9,560 bases of DNA from Pseudomonadota bacterium (GTDB lineage Bacteria; Pseudomonadota; Gammaproteobacteria; Steroidobacterales; Woeseiaceae). The notes under the pieces were generated by a model. That model did no database searches, was not told where the DNA came from, and saw nothing but the letters and a program-made list of their open reading frames with translations. Both the position numbers and the translations under genes were made by a program. The number at the start of each line of letters is the position of its first letter. The first letter of the stretch is position 1. Shown piece after piece: positions 7,136-9,560 of this stretch. Location of the stretch: NCBI GenBank assembly GCA_022360335.1, contig JAKSCZ010000120.1, positions 1 to 9,560 on the forward strand, in the 5' to 3' direction.

Positions 7136-7567
7136 TTACTCTCCGGCTCCTGCGTACGTTTCCAGCGCGCGGACGAGATTCGCGGGCAACGGCCGCGGGG
7201 ATAAGCCGGCATCGCCGTGCTGCATGCTGGCGATCTCCTGCCGGCCCCGGGCCACGAGCGACTCGTCGTTGCCGGAAATGCGGAAATAGTCGAAGGTCAT
7301 GCCGACGCGATTCGGGCCGAGCGCCTTCAGGTACATGCGGATCAGAACCTCGTCGAAAGCGCGCAGCTCGTCGTAGTACTCGCAGGACGCACTCATCGTG
7401 ACGAGGCTCAGTCCGTCGGCGATCGCCTCGAGCACGTCGGGCGCGTGTTCCCGCAGGAACATCTCCCGGCACGCGCCCTGCCAGCAAAGGTGATGCGAGA
7501 AATAGACGTTGCCGACAAGGTTGGTTTCCCGAAAGGAGACGACATGACGGTGCTCAAACGCGCGCAT
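7136..7567 (-). CDS. Enediyne-type hotdog thioesterase (CalE7/DynE7/SgcE10 family), 143 aa
   Basis: This is a small single hotdog-fold thioesterase. In enediyne pathways this enzyme releases the ACP-bound polyene made by the iterative synthase; with the synthase it yields shunt polyenes such as pentadecaheptaene. The N-terminal signature is that of the enediyne family: FRETNLVGNVYFSHHL (12-27), WQGACREMFL (29-38), then AFDEVLIRM, FDYFRISG and LVARGRQEIASM. Asn16 sits where the general 4-hydroxybenzoyl-CoA thioesterase/YbgC family has its catalytic Asp. Asn16 and Arg34 have the same 18-residue spacing as the Asn19/Arg37 pair reported for CalE7 (from memory), so the atypical acid-free active site appears conserved. 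The length is normal. The ATG lies 14 bases inside the end of the synthase gene with a strong Shine-Dalgarno, so synthase and thioesterase are made together. It is probably cytoplasmic; no signal peptide is present. Confidence 0.92.
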   Translation of the reverse strand: MRAFEHRHVVSFRETNLVGNVYFSHHLCWQGACREMFLREHAPDVLEAIADGLSLVTMSASCEYYDELRAFDEVLIRMYLKALGPNRVGMTFDYFRISGNDESLVARGRQEIASMQHGDAGLSPRPLPANLVRALETYAGAGE

Positions 7568-9560
7568 CGTCGCCTCCGGCCAGTACCGCGAAAGTCATCT
7601 CGGCACCCGCCGGCCCGAGACACGTGACGAAAGTGGCGATCTCCCGGCCGCCCGAGCGGAACGTCACCCATCGGGAATCGTCGCCGCCGACCAGCGTCAG
7701 CGGAGCATCGAAGCCGGCGCCGGATTTCTTGAGGCACTCGCGGCTCGCCCAGATTCGAGTGGCGGCGGCATCCCGACCCTCGCCCGAGTGACTTGCGACG
7801 GTGTGCGCGAGCCCGGCGTATTCGGTGCCGAGAAGATCGGACCATTCGACGGCGCTGCGTTCCCGGACCGGTTCCAGGTCGCAGGCCACCGGTCCCGGCG
7901 CGCTTACCGCGAGCGTCAGGTCGGTGGCGTGCGAGACGGATACTTCGGTCTCCGACGCCGGTACGGTCCGTTTGCCGTCGGGTCGACGGAATACGAGCGC
8001 CGATTCGGTCTGCAACGCGGCAAGGGCATCGCTGCGACGAGCCGACTTCGAGATATCGGCCCCGTTCCGTACCGCCAGCCGCAGCCTGTCGTTGCATACG
8101 CGTTTGCGGACCTGTCGTTCGAGGTGATTGCGCAACAGCGGGAGAGCCCAGCAATCCGCCGCGATCGGCCCGACATCGCGGAACCGAAGTCCGTACCAGG
8201 ATTCGCAAAGCTCGCCGTCGCTGCCGAATACGTGGATGTCGTAGACGTAGCTGGTCCCGTCCGATGCCGTCTCGCGGGCGAACGCTCTCCAGGGCCCGGA
8301 TGCGCTCGATCCGCCCTGCACGATGCGTTCGACTCGCGTCGGCAACAGGCGCGAATCCGGAACGCAGGCCTGAACCGCATGTATCGCTGCATCGCGCGCC
8401 CCCGGATCGTGCAGCTGAAGCGTGCCCGGGCGCAGCGCCGAAAACCAGGAGCACTCGCGGTCTACGTCGATTTCGGCGCAGCAGGACCGGGATTCGAGAC
8501 TGAAGTACTTGCCGACGCGCCTGAATCGACCCGCATGAAACAACAGCGAATCGTAGATATCGACTCGAATCGCCTCCTCCGGCGATCGAATGCCGGCCTG
8601 CAGTGACTCGAGGTCCGCCGGTGTCCCGCGCCACGCGTCAAATCGACACTCGGCGCTGACATGGTCGACACTGAACCCGGTGTTGTCGCAGCGAATTGCG
8701 AGCCGGACCCGGTCCGGTCGGGTCACGAGCGCGAGAATCCTCAGCGTCAGTTTTTCGTCGGCGGGCACGACCAGCGACCGGTGGAACGCGACGTTCTCGA
8801 ACGTCGGCGGCGACGTCGAGCCGGTCACCGCGACGGCGGCCTGGGCCAAGGCCTCGAGCGCCATCACGCCGGGAAACAGGCTCAGTCCGTCGAGTTCATG
8901 GTCCGCCAGGTAAGGATCCGTTCCCCGGGAGACGTCCACGTCGGCGACGAGCTCGATGCCCGGGTAAAAAACGCGTGGCGTTTCGATGAAACGCAACAGC
9001 GGGACGACGCCGCCGCGCAGCGGCAGGGTCGGTAATTCGGGTAGCCGTCCGGTCAGCAGGACGTTGCCGCGCGCCTTGCTGTAGAGGACGTCGCAGAGGA
9101 CGTCGACGCCCATGTCCGGGGAAATCGCTTCGATCCCCTGGCGAGCCAGCGCGTCCACCCGCCCCAGCCGATCGCCCATGCCGGTGCCCGACCAGACCGA
9201 CCACTCCAGCGTCAGGCAACGGCAGCGCGGGTGGCTGCGTTCGAGGTCGCTCGTTTCCTTCGCGAGCCATTCGTTTGCCAGGCCGTAGTGCGCTTCGCCC
9301 TGCAGTCCGCTGCGGGCGATGACGGAGCCGAAGCTGACGACGAGACGCAGGGCATCGGGGTCGACGGCGGCCAGGATATTGCGCAGGCCGTCCACCTTGG
9401 GCGTGCAGATTTCATGAAAATCGTCCGCTTCCAGATTGCGGATCGATGCCGGCCGGTTGATACCGGCGCCGTGCAGTATCCCGGCGACCTTACCGCCGTC
9501 GGCGGGCGCATCCGTCACCGCCCGTGCCACGGAAGCTGCGTCGGTAACGTCCGCCCGGGC
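7554..9560 (-). CDS. Enediyne-type iterative polyketide synthase, C-terminal part (KR end, DH, phosphopantetheinyl transferase)
   Basis: The frame enters at the right window edge (668 codons seen; the KS, AT, ACP and first half of KR are outside). The GTG at 9530 is internal, since ADVTDAASVARAV typical of KR runs across it. Residues below count from the window edge. KR: ILHGAGINRP, VVSFGSVIARSGLQG and the catalytic Tyr in HYGLANEWL (Tyr92, codon 9287-9285). DH: DPYLADHELDGLSLFPGVM with HxxxGxxxxP (His221), and a second motif DPGARDAAIHAVQACVP (about 385-401) supplying the Asp. PPTase: SVSHATDL, ACDLEP with the acidic metal ligands (about 560), and WASRECLKKSG (about 604-614). KR-DH-PPTase with no ACP between KR and DH and a built-in PPTase at the C-terminus is the PKSE layout, which activates its own ACP and builds a linear polyene iteratively. 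It overlaps the thioesterase by 14 bases. Membership in the PKSE family is well supported; the final product, enediyne or another polyene, cannot be read from this. Confidence 0.92.
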   Translation of the reverse strand, partial: ARADVTDAASVARAVTDAPADGGKVAGILHGAGINRPASIRNLEADDFHEICTPKVDGLRNILAAVDPDALRLVVSFGSVIARSGLQGEAHYGLANEWLAKETSDLERSHPRCRCLTLEWSVWSGTGMGDRLGRVDALARQGIEAISPDMGVDVLCDVLYSKARGNVLLTGRLPELPTLPLRGGVVPLLRFIETPRVFYPGIELVADVDVSRGTDPYLADHELDGLSLFPGVMALEALAQAAVAVTGSTSPPTFENVAFHRSLVVPADEKLTLRILALVTRPDRVRLAIRCDNTGFSVDHVSAECRFDAWRGTPADLESLQAGIRSPEEAIRVDIYDSLLFHAGRFRRVGKYFSLESRSCCAEIDVDRECSWFSALRPGTLQLHDPGARDAAIHAVQACVPDSRLLPTRVERIVQGGSSASGPWRAFARETASDGTSYVYDIHVFGSDGELCESWYGLRFRDVGPIAADCWALPLLRNHLERQVRKRVCNDRLRLAVRNGADISKSARRSDALAALQTESALVFRRPDGKRTVPASETEVSVSHATDLTLAVSAPGPVACDLEPVRERSAVEWSDLLGTEYAGLAHTVASHSGEGRDAAATRIWASRECLKKSGAGFDAPLTLVGGDDSRWVTFRSGGREIATFVTCLGPAGAEMTFAVLAGGDDARV
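7573..7577 (-). promoter_or_regulatory. Ribosome binding site of the thioesterase, inside the synthase 3' end
   Basis: Read on the minus strand, GGAGG lies 5 bases before ATG 7567 and within the last codons of the polyketide synthase. It fixes the thioesterase start and suggests initiation is re-engaged as ribosomes finish the synthase. Confidence 0.75.

Noticed and set aside
6826..7932. A perfect 17-base direct repeat (TCAGGTCGGTGGCGTGC) at 6826-6842 and 7916-7932
   Set aside because: Both copies encode HATDL in frame inside conserved parts of unrelated proteins (AraC second HTH region and the PPTase SxSH region). It is best explained by coincidence in GC-rich coding DNA.
7408..8634. Long minus-strand frame (408 codons) across the synthase and thioesterase
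   Set aside because: It is an alternative frame of the same strand, extremely rich in Arg with no motifs, while the synthase and thioesterase frames carry complete family signatures.
7554..9560. Ordinary modular type I or PUFA synthase module
   Set aside because: KR-DH order after the ACP, the DPGARDAAIHAVQACVP block and a C-terminal PPTase, followed by a CalE7-type thioesterase, fit PKSE much better.

Overview
This is a GC-rich, gene-dense window from a Gram-negative bacterium. Lipoprotein and Sec signal peptides, a di-heme cytochrome c peroxidase-type protein and a TolB-like propeller fit a proteobacterium, perhaps a gammaproteobacterium, but no marker gene fixes the taxon. I see no rRNA, tRNA, insertion sequence or CRISPR array. 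The window is cut at both ends inside a gene.

Left block (1-2234, minus strand). A predicted 394-residue lipoprotein of unknown family is followed 37 bases later by an exported protein. That second protein has an SMP-30-like beta-propeller region and then the beginning of a carbon-nitrogen hydrolase (nitrilase-superfamily) domain, and is cut by the window edge just after the first catalytic glutamate.

Middle block (2417-6294, plus strand). A divergent intergenic region of about 180 bases opens a tightly packed set of four genes, all encoding predicted exported proteins. They are two tandem NTF2/SnoaL-like small proteins, a di-heme peroxidase of the MauG/CcpA superfamily with a lipoprotein signal, and a periplasmic PD40 (TolB-like) propeller. 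Stop-start overlaps of 1 and 11 bases suggest coupled translation.

Right block (9560-6185, minus strand). This is the most notable part: the 3' half of an enediyne-type iterative polyketide synthase (end of KR, then DH, then a C-terminal phosphopantetheinyl transferase). It overlaps by 14 bases an enediyne-type hotdog thioesterase of the CalE7/DynE7/SgcE10 kind. An AraC-family regulator with an N-terminal DNA-binding domain and a C-terminal beta-rich domain follows. The order PKSE then thioesterase is that of the conserved enediyne core cassette, in which the synthase makes an ACP-bound polyene and the thioesterase releases it. The rest of the cassette would lie beyond position 9560.

The middle and right blocks converge, and their last genes overlap tail to tail by 110 bases. 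Whether the exported block has anything to do with the polyketide cluster cannot be decided from this window.
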